From Fredinandcohnia onubensis (lineage in GTDB: Bacteria > Bacillota > Bacilli > Bacillales > Bacillaceae_L): a DNA stretch of 64,000 bases. Within the stretch, counting starts at the first letter, position 1. The number at the start of each line of letters is the position of its first letter. Both the position numbers and the translations under genes were made by a program. Below, in pieces: positions 24,362-33,274 of the stretch. The stretch is from contig NZ_NSEA01000014.1 of the NCBI RefSeq assembly GCF_002734285.1, positions 177,380-241,379 of the forward strand, read 5' to 3'. The notes below the pieces were generated by a model. The model did no database searches, was not told the DNA's origin, and was given only the letters and a program-made list of their open reading frames with translations.

Positions 24362-24724
24362 TCGGTATAGTGCCACATCGTTTTACGATAAGTGGTATAT
24401 CGATTAGACTTTATTCGGTATACCTCCATCTCGTTTTACGATAAATGCTATATCGATTAAGCTCTTTTCGGTATACCTCCACATCGTTTTTCGATAAGTG
24501 GTATATCGATTAGACTTTATTCGGTATACCTCCATCTCGTTTTTCGATAAATGCTATATCAATTAAGCTCTATTCGGTATAACTCCATATCGTTTTACGA
24601 TAAATGCTATATTGATTAGGCTTTATTCGGTATACCTCCACTTCGTTTTACGATAAATGCTATATCGATTAGGCTCTTTTCGGTATACCTCCACTTCGTT
24701 TTACGATAAATGGTATACCGCAAC
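24362..24724. repeat. Seven head-to-tail 53-bp repeats, each a potential hairpin
   Basis: Units begin at TCGGTATA at 24362, 24415, 24468, 24521, 24574, 24627 and 24680: a constant 53-bp period, the last unit shortened. Within a unit CGGTATA pairs with TATATCG, CCAC with GTGG, and ATCG with CGAT around TTTTA or TTTTT, giving a ~40-base stem-loop plus a ~13-base AT-rich linker. Fifty-three is not a multiple of three and no reading frame crosses the array. Left of it, 24299-24361 is AT-rich with a possible decayed partial unit; right of it, 24725-24780 shows nothing notable. Confidence 0.92.
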
Positions 24725-24783
24725 AGCATAATGAATATGTTTCAACCACGAATGTTTCGGCAATTACTTGCATTGTTCAGAAG

Positions 24784-24811
24784 AAAAAGGCCATTTCTGG
24801 CCTTTTTTCTA
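24784..24811. terminator. Bidirectional terminator before the sbcC 3' end
   Basis: AAAAAGGCCA (24784-24793) pairs with TGGCCTTTTT (24798-24807) around TTTC. There are A/T runs on both sides, suited to the converging gerPF-side and sbcC transcripts. Confidence 0.85.
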
Positions 24812-24814
24812 TTT

Positions 24815-27800
24815 CTATAAAGATTCTAATTTGACAAGCGTACCTCTGCCCGAAGGCTCTGCTGGTTCAACAATTAGACGTTTTGGTAATCTTGCCCTTA
24901 ATTCCTGAACATGGCTAATGACGCCTACCGCTAACTGTTTTGAGTGAAGTTTTTCAAGTGCCGATACAACTGTATCCAATAAATCTGCGTCCAGTGTTCC
25001 GAAACCTTCGTCTAGGAAGAAGAACTGTAATGGATATTCTCCCCTTAGCTGGATTTGAGCAGAGAGTGATAATGCCAACGCCAATGATGTTAAGAACGTT
25101 TCTCCACCGGAAAGGGTTGTCACAGGTCTTCTTACACCACCATTTGCATCATCCCTCATAATAAATCCGCCCTGCGAATCCACTTCAACAGCATAACGCT
25201 GCCTTGTCAAAATACCAAGACGCTCTGTAGCATCATGACTTACTTGAACGAGTTGTTCTTCGGCAATATATTCTACGAAGCTATTTCCTTTGAATACGGA
25301 TTGTAGCTTATTATATTGCTCTACTAATTTTTCTAATTCGATGCGTCTATCTTCAAGCTCGTTGAAACGCTCATGTTTATCTAAAAGCACTTGGAGAGCT
25401 TTTAAAGCTGCTCCTTTCGCTTCTACTGCTTGATTTAGCATCTCTTTCATTTCCGTACGGATTATTTGGATTTCTTCCCATTTTTCTTTTGTTAGTTCTT
25501 CACCATTAAGTAAATCATTTACTTTTTGCAAATCAGTTTGGATTTGCTTGTAACGATCCCAAAACAAGTCAATTTGTTTTTTTAGTTCTTCCTGCACGTG
25601 TTTGGAAAGAAGCGATTCCTTCACATCGGATATTGTATTAAAGCTTGTAGTCTCAAGCACTTCAGTCCATTTTGCTGTTGCTTTTTCACTTCGAACCTTA
25701 CCATCTTGTAAGGCCTGTAAGGCGGCATGGGTTTCGTTTTCGAGTTTTTGACATTGTGATTGGACCATTTGCCAAGCTTCATACGCGATACTCTCAGTTT
25801 CTTCAAGCTTTTTAACCATTTGCTCGGTTTCAGCCATTAGCTGTTTGATGTTGTTGTCTCCAACTTCTTTTGAAAGCTTTTCATGTGCCTCTGTTAATGC
25901 CTCGAGTTTACCCTTTAAGGTTGAATTGAGTTCAACAATTTGGCGATCAATGGTATTACAGTCATCCTGATATTTCTTCTTTTCCTGTTCTTTTCGTTCT
26001 AATACATTATTTGCATTTTCGATTTCAACAGAAAGACTTTGTGCCAACTTATCATTTTTCGAGATTTCCCCAAGCTTCGCTTCGATTGTTTCTAGATCAA
26101 GCTGAGGGAAAGTTCGCTTCCAATTCATGAACTGTTCCTTCATTTTTTCTTGTAAACTCGCAACACGCACTTCCAGTTCATTATAGGATTTCGTGCTCAT
26201 TGATATGGTCTGTTCAAGCTGACTTACTTTTTGCATGACCGCTCGAATCTCTTGGATCACTTTTCTTCCTGTTTCTTGAATCTTTAAGTAATCCTGATGT
26301 AATGATTTTTGTTCGACAAGTAGAAATTGAAGTTTTTCGGTGACATCTTCCATTTCCTGATCGCTTACCACCATATTAGCTTTTGGAGGGATAGTCATTT
26401 CACCTGGATATTCTTGTACAAGTCCCCCAGAAATTTGTTCAAGTTTAATTTTTAATGTAGAAAACTCCTGTTTCATATTACGTGCTGTTGCTATCTCATT
26501 TGTCAATTTTTCAATTTGTGTTTCTAAGGCATCTCCATGATCCTCATGAACAACTGGATTTGGGTGATGGGTAGAACCACAGACTGGACATGGTTGCCCA
26601 GATTGAAGCTGGCTAGCAAGTCTGATGGCAAGATTCTTTCTACGGCTATCCTCTAATTCTTGCTTGAGCCTAGATAATTTAACCTCAGCAACTCCTATAA
26701 CTTTTTCGCATTCTCTATCCCGTTCACAAACCGTTTCATATATTGATGCATTTTTTATAAAGATGGTTTCCATTTTGTGTTTAGCTTGGGCAAGAGTCTC
26801 ATTTTGAGAATGTAGCTTTTCTTGCGTTTGCTCAAGCTGTACTCGACTCTTTTCCATTTCCGTCTGTTGTTCCTTAAGGTTTTCTGTGGAGAACATAATG
26901 GATTGTTTCATTTGATTCGCTTTTTGAAGCTCTTCACGAACATCGGCTGAAACAGTTAACTGAGATAGTTTTTCTCTCCGTTCTTTTTGCATTTCTGAAT
27001 CTGATGTAATGGAAACTGTGATCGCTTCAATCCGATTTTGTTTTTCACGTACAAGTGATTGTAAGTTATTCACCTTTTGTTTTAGAACATTTACTTCCTT
27101 TTCAAGCCCGATTGCTCTTTCCTGAACAATAATCGCATCTGAAAGCTTTTGCTTCTTGGTTAGATAATACGGTAGCTTTTCAGTCTTTTCCTGACGTGCC
27201 TGATGATAATCATTAGCCTTGATTTTATTTTCCTCTTTTTTTGCCGTTAACTGGGTTTGTAGGGATTGATAACGAACAGTTGCTTTTTCTAAAGCATCCT
27301 TCGCGGTTTCGTATTCCTCCAGATATGGCAGGATAAGAGCAGCTGTTTCTGCGTTCTTCCGTTTTTGCTCTAGCTGAAGAATTTGCGGTTTCTCTTGTTC
27401 AATTTCAACTAATTTTTGTGATAGAACACTCTTTTCCAGCTGCCATTGCCAAATATTTTTATTTTTTTCAAAATCAGCATCTATTTTATTAACTTCGTTT
27501 TGACGTTTTTTAAGAAGGACCTCTGTTTCTTTTAGCTCTTGTTCCGCAGCTTCAATTGCTTCTGTTGAAGCATCCCCTAGACCAGTCTGCTCAGCTGTTA
27601 CTTCGTTCAACTCATTTTTTGCTGTCGTTACTTTATTCTTTAACTTTTTATTAAGCTTGTCCCCATATTGTTCAAGATTGAATAGACGTTGAAGCATTTG
27701 TCTACGGTCCGCACCCTTCAGTGATAAAAACTCAGAGAATTTTCCTTGTGGTAACACGACTGCTCTCGTAAAGTCATCAATCGTCAAGCCTAATAAATCC

Positions 27801-28201
27801 TGTACGCACTGATTGACATCACCAATTTTATCAGCCAGGACAACAGATTCCTCACCTACTTCAATGATCCGACTCACTGAAGATTTGACCTTTAAGTCGT
27901 CCTGTCGTTTAAAGCTACGTTCAATCATATATCGCTTTGTTCCTTTGGCATTTTCAAGTTCAAATATAAAAGAAACATGAAGCTGATTTTCTGCATGATT
28001 CAGAATCCCATGGGTATTATTCGATGCGCGCTCCACCTTTCCGTACAAGGCGAGTGTCATAGCATCAAGGATTGAGGACTTTCCACTTCCAGTCGGACCA
28101 AATATCCCAAAAACTCCACCTTCACAAAGGGAGCCAAAATCAACAGTTTGTTTCTCTCGGAAGCTATGAAGTCCCGCTACTGTGAGTGTAATTGGTTTCA
28201 T
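24815..28201 (-). CDS. sbcC: Exonuclease subunit SbcC (Rad50-like)
   Basis: This 1128-residue SMC-like ATPase has an N-terminal Walker A (FGPTGSGKSSIL, ~residue 35), long coiled coils, and the zinc-hook CPVCG near residue 540 that lets two molecules join. The C-terminal ABC signature is TLSGGETF and Walker B is FFFLDEGFGTLD. With SbcD it forms an ATP-dependent nuclease that opens hairpins and protein-blocked DNA ends. Its ATG overlaps the sbcD TGA (ATGA). Note that a hairpin-rich repeat array lies immediately downstream. Confidence 0.96.
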   Translation of the reverse strand: MKPITLTVAGLHSFREKQTVDFGSLCEGGVFGIFGPTGSGKSSILDAMTLALYGKVERASNNTHGILNHAENQLHVSFIFELENAKGTKRYMIERSFKRQDDLKVKSSVSRIIEVGEESVVLADKIGDVNQCVQDLLGLTIDDFTRAVVLPQGKFSEFLSLKGADRRQMLQRLFNLEQYGDKLNKKLKNKVTTAKNELNEVTAEQTGLGDASTEAIEAAEQELKETEVLLKKRQNEVNKIDADFEKNKNIWQWQLEKSVLSQKLVEIEQEKPQILQLEQKRKNAETAALILPYLEEYETAKDALEKATVRYQSLQTQLTAKKEENKIKANDYHQARQEKTEKLPYYLTKKQKLSDAIIVQERAIGLEKEVNVLKQKVNNLQSLVREKQNRIEAITVSITSDSEMQKERREKLSQLTVSADVREELQKANQMKQSIMFSTENLKEQQTEMEKSRVQLEQTQEKLHSQNETLAQAKHKMETIFIKNASIYETVCERDRECEKVIGVAEVKLSRLKQELEDSRRKNLAIRLASQLQSGQPCPVCGSTHHPNPVVHEDHGDALETQIEKLTNEIATARNMKQEFSTLKIKLEQISGGLVQEYPGEMTIPPKANMVVSDQEMEDVTEKLQFLLVEQKSLHQDYLKIQETGRKVIQEIRAVMQKVSQLEQTISMSTKSYNELEVRVASLQEKMKEQFMNWKRTFPQLDLETIEAKLGEISKNDKLAQSLSVEIENANNVLERKEQEKKKYQDDCNTIDRQIVELNSTLKGKLEALTEAHEKLSKEVGDNNIKQLMAETEQMVKKLEETESIAYEAWQMVQSQCQKLENETHAALQALQDGKVRSEKATAKWTEVLETTSFNTISDVKESLLSKHVQEELKKQIDLFWDRYKQIQTDLQKVNDLLNGEELTKEKWEEIQIIRTEMKEMLNQAVEAKGAALKALQVLLDKHERFNELEDRRIELEKLVEQYNKLQSVFKGNSFVEYIAEEQLVQVSHDATERLGILTRQRYAVEVDSQGGFIMRDDANGGVRRPVTTLSGGETFLTSLALALSLSAQIQLRGEYPLQFFFLDEGFGTLDADLLDTVVSALEKLHSKQLAVGVISHVQELRARLPKRLIVEPAEPSGRGTLVKLESL

Positions 28202-29382
28202 GCTTCGTCACCTTCCTCATCTTCGTCTTCGGTTATGAGTTCTAAAAACAATTTTGTAAGTTCAGGCTCTGGTTTAGCCCCACCAGTTTGTTTTTCATAA
28301 AAACGTGCAAAAAGTTCATCGATTGGGGTATTCGTACTTACAGTCCGTTCCAGTTTATCTTTTTCAAGTTCTTCAAATACAGGCCGAATATGGATCAATC
28401 CGCTATGATACTTACGCAATCTATGAATCTCTTCGATTGATAACGCATTTGTTACATGAATTTCAAGGTCAATCCATGCGTTTGCATCCTTGCCTTCATC
28501 AAGCCAACTGTATACTTGAGAGAGCCCTTCTTTTGCCTTCCATCTTACAAGTGGCCTTCCACTTGATAAAAATACCTCAGACATTTCAACCGGCTGGCCA
28601 GGTTTTGCGTCTAAAATTGTGACTGACTTCGCATAACCAGCCTCTGAGAAACTATAGGCTAATGGTGAACCTGAATATCTTGCCATTGTTTTCGCTCTTG
28701 ATACCATTTGCGGGCGATGCAAATGCCCTAATGCAACATATTGTGCTGCTTCCGGTAGGCTTGTGGCTGCAACGGTGTATGCTCCGCCCACTTCAATTGG
28801 TCGCTCAGAATCAGTGCTACTGCCACCTGTCACATAGATATGGCTCATTGCGATATTAATCGTTTCAGGTGTGAAAGCTTTACTCATTTGTTCAAAAATC
28901 CCTTGAATCCGTTGGTCATATTTATCGCGAAGCATTAATTCTTCATGAGATTCAGATAGTACTTCAGCCAATCGTGACTCAGACGGGTATGGTAACGCTG
29001 CTAGTTTAAGAGTTTCATTTGTAGAAGGTACATAGATGGTTTGGACATCCATCGTTGGCAAGCCCAGTAATTGAATTCCTTGACCGTGTGCAAGTGGTGA
29101 TGCCGCTGACAAGCGGTCAGGATTATCATGGTTTCCTGCAATAATTGATATGGGTCTCTTACCTCCATTTGATAAACGAGAAATACTTTCATAAAATAAG
29201 CTTTCAGCTGCAGCTGGTGGATTCACTGTATCGAAGGCATCTCCAGCCATTAGCACAACATCGATTTTTTCTTCCTCGACAATTTTTACAAGCTCATCCA
29301 AGAATTGTGCTTGTTCTTCTAATCTACTTCTTCCCTCAAGTGATCGACCTAAATGCCAATCGGCGGTGTGAAGAATTCTCAT
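28198..29382 (-). CDS. sbcD: Exonuclease subunit SbcD (Mre11-like)
   Basis: A 394-residue metallophosphoesterase starting MRILHTADWHLGRSLEG. The dimanganese motifs are DWHLG (Asp/His), AGDAFD, AGNHDNPDR, AMSHIYVTGG and ALGHLHRPQ. The C-terminal ~130 residues form the capping and SbcC-contact region. Start ATG at 29380-29382 has AAAGGGGAC upstream. Operon with sbcC by four-base overlap. Confidence 0.96.
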   Translation of the reverse strand: MRILHTADWHLGRSLEGRSRLEEQAQFLDELVKIVEEEKIDVVLMAGDAFDTVNPPAAAESLFYESISRLSNGGKRPISIIAGNHDNPDRLSAASPLAHGQGIQLLGLPTMDVQTIYVPSTNETLKLAALPYPSESRLAEVLSESHEELMLRDKYDQRIQGIFEQMSKAFTPETINIAMSHIYVTGGSSTDSERPIEVGGAYTVAATSLPEAAQYVALGHLHRPQMVSRAKTMARYSGSPLAYSFSEAGYAKSVTILDAKPGQPVEMSEVFLSSGRPLVRWKAKEGLSQVYSWLDEGKDANAWIDLEIHVTNALSIEEIHRLRKYHSGLIHIRPVFEELEKDKLERTVSTNTPIDELFARFYEKQTGGAKPEPELTKLFLELITEDEDEEGDEA

Positions 29383-29475
29383 TTGAAAGTCCCCTTTCTA
29401 AACCGTAATCCAGTACTATTATTTTAACATAGGAGGCTGCCTTGAAATGGTAGAGTTAACTGGAAATTGACATAA

Positions 29476-29507
29476 AAAGTACTGCCCTTAAGTAAGAGCA
29501 GTACTTC
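29476..29507 (-). terminator. Intrinsic terminator after addA
   Basis: On the minus strand AAGTACTGC pairs with GCAGTACTT, then TTTATG. It separates the addBA operon from sbcDC, which in other bacilli are often closely linked. Confidence 0.8.
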
Positions 29508-29512
29508 TTAAA

Positions 29513-32500
29513 CTACACCTCTAACAAATGGCCACCATCAAAAAAGTATAAATACTTTTCTGTAAGTGGTTTTCTCCAAATGTGTTCGATGGCCTTACTA
29601 TATAATTCAAGCTGTACACGATAACGGTCTTCAAGCTCAGGCTTTGCATCTTCAAAGCTTCTGAACTTCCCCGTTATCGTATCTGTTTTATAATCAATCA
29701 GAACAATTCCTTTATCGTCTTCAAAAATACAGTCAATGACCCCTTGGATGAGGACATTTTCCTGTTGTTCATCAGACCAGTCCGCATAGGCTTCAATAGC
29801 CGGAATAGCTACACTAAACGGAACTTCTCGTCTTACATTTTCAGCTGTAAGCATACGCTTTGCAAGATCCGATTTAAAAAATCCCAAAATACTTGTTACA
29901 TCAATAACATCAGCCTGCTCCTGTGTTACTAATTCATGATGAACCATTTTTTGAATCTGCTCACGAATTGATTCTTCATTTATTGGTTCACTAAGGCTAA
30001 TATGCTGCATAACCATATGCATCGCTGTACCACGTTCTGCAGGTGTTAATGATTTTTGTTGCATGAACCTTGGCCGGTCTGCAGAACTTGAGCGGAACTT
30101 TGGAAGAAAGAGTGTGTCACTATGTTCATCCATGCTCTCTCTTTGTCTTTTGATTTCTGAAACAGACTGTTTGGAACGTTTATTTGCTGCAGATTTAAAT
30201 GGATATTTCCAAGTTAATTGATGTTCAATTCTTTCTAAAAGTTCACTACTAACTGGAATTGGCTTTCCATCTTTCATTGCTGCCTCTATTAGTTCTTGCT
30301 TGCTTTCTTCCTCAACCTCAATTTTTTGTAACTCTACAGCTGGAATTGTCCTAATCTCCCATTTTGCTGGATGATTTACGATATCGTCTGGGAGCTGGTC
30401 TACTGTTTCTTCCCCTCGTAGCAACACGGCATCCTTATGTCGAATTAAACCGTGGCCGATCCAATCTAAATAGGATTTTGCACCTGCTCTTAAATGGTCT
30501 GCAATTAACCATTCTTTGTTTTGAAGTGTGGCCTGCCATTTACCAATTTGCTTTTCTACATCCTTCACCGTACCTACAAGATATAGCTTTTCCTTTGCTC
30601 TCGTAAGGGCAACATAAAGGACACGCATTTCTTCTGAGATTAGTTCTAGATGCATTTTCTTCTTAATCGCAAGCATTGGTAGAGTTGGATAGCTAATCCG
30701 AAGCGTTGGATTCACATATTTCGTTCCAAATCCAAGCTCCTTATCTAATAAATATTTTTTATTTAAATCCATCATGTTAAATTGCTTTGAAAGTCCACCA
30801 ACAAACACAACCGGGAACTCTAGTCCCTTACTTTTATGAATTGTCATAAGGCGGACAACGTCCTCTTGTTCACCAAGGGCTCTAGCTGTACCTAAATCAT
30901 CCCCACGATCCTGCATGCGTTCAATAAAACGCAAGAATCGAAATAAGCCTCTAAAGGATGTTGCTTCATATTGACGGGCACGGTCGTACAGGGCACGAAG
31001 GTTTGCTTGACGTTGCTTTCCTCCAGGCATGCCTCCTACAAAATCATAAAAGTACGTTTCTCGGTACAGTTGCCATATCAAATCAGATAATGAACCTGTT
31101 CTTGCTCTTGTACGCCAGCTATCTAATTTATGATAAAAATCGGATACTTTCCCGTGTGTTGCATCATCAAAGGATACTTCTTTTAGAAATACTTTCAACG
31201 CCTCATAGTAAGGACTGTTTTTTTCATACGTTCGAATTTTGGCAAGCTCATCGGCTTCAAGTCCAACAATTGGTGAACGTAAAACGGATGCGAGTGGAAT
31301 ATCCTGGTATGGATTATCAATTACCTTCAATAATGACATCATAACGCTGACTTCTGTCGCATCAAAATAGCCAGTTGAAAGATCGGCATAAATCGGAATG
31401 CCTTGTTGTTTGAATTCCTCCATAATTTGAGGAGCCCATGGCATTGAACGCATCAAAATGACAATATCGCGATAAGTTATGCTCCTCATTCGATTTTCTT
31501 TACGATCATACACTTGGAACCCAGAAGAAATCATGTCCTTGATTTGCTTCGCCATCGCGCGAGCTTCAAGCTGTGCTGTTTCAAGCTCTGCCTCGTCAAA
31601 GAGAATCATTGGCTCCTCATCTTCTTCGTTATCCTCTGGCTCAAAACTTGCCACTTCTTGGCCATTCTTATCAATTAACAATAGTTCAGCAGCCATTTGA
31701 CTACTTTCGGGATAATCAGCGCCTAGTTTTAGCTCAGCATCATCGTCATATTCGATTTCACCAACGGCTTCACCCATGATTTGTTTGAACAAATAATTCG
31801 TTCCGTCCAAGACCTCTGCACGGCTACGGAAGTTTTTCGATAAATCAATTCTTAATCCAGTATCTTCCCCTAATTGGGTAAACCTTTTATATTTACTTAA
31901 GAACAACATTGGTTCTGCAAGCCGGAAACGGTAAATCGACTGCTTCACATCCCCAACCATAAACATATTTCCAGTTGCTTCTCCGTCTTTTGTTACGAGC
32001 TTTAAAATGGACTCCTGTACCATATTGGTATCTTGATACTCATCCACAAAAGCCTCTTCAAATTGGAGCCGGTATTCAAGCGCTGCTTCGGAAGGCACTA
32101 ACTCGTCTGACGAAGTCCCACCTTTTCGTAGAATCTCAAGGCAATAATGCTCTAAATCAGAAAAGTCAACTAGCCCCTTTTCTTCTTTTACCTTCTGAAA
32201 TCTGTCACCGAATTCAATTACAAGTTCAACAAGCATCTCGATCGAAGGCTGCATTTCTTTAATGTTGTCTAAATAGCTTTCTGGAGGACGGCTAAACAAA
32301 TCTTCCTTTATTTTTTCAACCAGCTTTTTCGCGTCATCTCTGAGCTTTGATACCTGTTCCTTCAGATTTTCATCATACTCATCACCCTTAACAGGCTTCG
32401 CTCTCCCAAACACTAGAGTCTGCATTTCATGATAAAGAGCCGTCCATGAGTGGTTCTTCGCATGTAAGAGTCGATGGATCTGTTCAAGGTCTGCTTCAAT

Positions 32501-33274
32501 ATTTTCTGCCCTTGGAGCAGGTCCCCCAGGCATTCGAATTAAATCCATCGCATGTTCTAAATTAGCTTTTGCCCCCTCAAGCTGAAGAGAAATATCCGCT
32601 AACAAATATGGAATATACGGGGTTTGATCCAAACTCTGATCATCTACTCGATAATCTTCCACAATTTGCTTAAGCCACTCATTAGGCGCTGGATGTGCTC
32701 GTGAAAATTCATATAGTTTCCGAATCATATTTTGCAATTCAACATCGGTGCGGTCATTCGTAAAACGATCAACTAAGTCAAAGAAATTCGTGTTTTCGAG
32801 TTTGCTGTAATGCTCTTCAAAAAGTTCTTCCATTACCTCATCCCGCATTAACTCCGCCTCAGTTGAGTCTGCTATTCGAAATCCAGGGTCAATGTCAATT
32901 AAATAGTAAAACTTCCGAATGACCTCCAAACAGAAAGAGTGAATCGTTGAGATTGAAGCACGATTGAGTAAGCTAAGTTGACGTCTAACATGTAAGGAGG
33001 CTGGATCTTCCTTTAATGCTTTTTCTAGTGCTTCTCCAATTCGATTTCTCATTTCAGCCGCAGATGCATTTGTAAAAGTCACAACAAGTAAACGGTCAAC
33101 ATCAACTGGATGTTCCTTAGATAATATTTTTCTGATAATCCGCTCAACGAGGACTGCCGTTTTACCAGAACCCGCTGCAGCTGCGACTAAAATATCTTGA
33201 CCACTTGAGACAATTGCTTTCCATTGATCATCGGTCCATTGACTTCCTTCTGGTTTTGGTATGAGATTAGTCAT
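29513..33274 (-). CDS. addA: ATP-dependent helicase/nuclease subunit A (AddA)
   Basis: A 1253-residue UvrD-type helicase with a C-terminal RecB-family nuclease domain. Helicase motifs: VAAAAGSGKTAVL (Walker A, ~residue 35), VTFTNASAAEMRNR, VDEYQDTN (Walker B), MVGDVKQSIYRFR, MTIHKSKGLEFPVVF and VLYVALTRAKEKLYL. The nuclease motif is VLIDYKTDT near residue 1195. AddAB resects double-strand ends and loads RecA after recognising Chi. GGAGGTG lies 9 bases before the ATG, within the end of addB, which it overlaps by eight bases. Confidence 0.97.
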   Translation of the reverse strand: MTNLIPKPEGSQWTDDQWKAIVSSGQDILVAAAAGSGKTAVLVERIIRKILSKEHPVDVDRLLVVTFTNASAAEMRNRIGEALEKALKEDPASLHVRRQLSLLNRASISTIHSFCLEVIRKFYYLIDIDPGFRIADSTEAELMRDEVMEELFEEHYSKLENTNFFDLVDRFTNDRTDVELQNMIRKLYEFSRAHPAPNEWLKQIVEDYRVDDQSLDQTPYIPYLLADISLQLEGAKANLEHAMDLIRMPGGPAPRAENIEADLEQIHRLLHAKNHSWTALYHEMQTLVFGRAKPVKGDEYDENLKEQVSKLRDDAKKLVEKIKEDLFSRPPESYLDNIKEMQPSIEMLVELVIEFGDRFQKVKEEKGLVDFSDLEHYCLEILRKGGTSSDELVPSEAALEYRLQFEEAFVDEYQDTNMVQESILKLVTKDGEATGNMFMVGDVKQSIYRFRLAEPMLFLSKYKRFTQLGEDTGLRIDLSKNFRSRAEVLDGTNYLFKQIMGEAVGEIEYDDDAELKLGADYPESSQMAAELLLIDKNGQEVASFEPEDNEEDEEPMILFDEAELETAQLEARAMAKQIKDMISSGFQVYDRKENRMRSITYRDIVILMRSMPWAPQIMEEFKQQGIPIYADLSTGYFDATEVSVMMSLLKVIDNPYQDIPLASVLRSPIVGLEADELAKIRTYEKNSPYYEALKVFLKEVSFDDATHGKVSDFYHKLDSWRTRARTGSLSDLIWQLYRETYFYDFVGGMPGGKQRQANLRALYDRARQYEATSFRGLFRFLRFIERMQDRGDDLGTARALGEQEDVVRLMTIHKSKGLEFPVVFVGGLSKQFNMMDLNKKYLLDKELGFGTKYVNPTLRISYPTLPMLAIKKKMHLELISEEMRVLYVALTRAKEKLYLVGTVKDVEKQIGKWQATLQNKEWLIADHLRAGAKSYLDWIGHGLIRHKDAVLLRGEETVDQLPDDIVNHPAKWEIRTIPAVELQKIEVEEESKQELIEAAMKDGKPIPVSSELLERIEHQLTWKYPFKSAANKRSKQSVSEIKRQRESMDEHSDTLFLPKFRSSSADRPRFMQQKSLTPAERGTAMHMVMQHISLSEPINEESIREQIQKMVHHELVTQEQADVIDVTSILGFFKSDLAKRMLTAENVRREVPFSVAIPAIEAYADWSDEQQENVLIQGVIDCIFEDDKGIVLIDYKTDTITGKFRSFEDAKPELEDRYRVQLELYSKAIEHIWRKPLTEKYLYFFDGGHLLEV

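Noticed and set aside
24362..24724. CRISPR array
   Set aside because: The units are directly contiguous with no unique spacers, the period is constant, and no cas genes are near.
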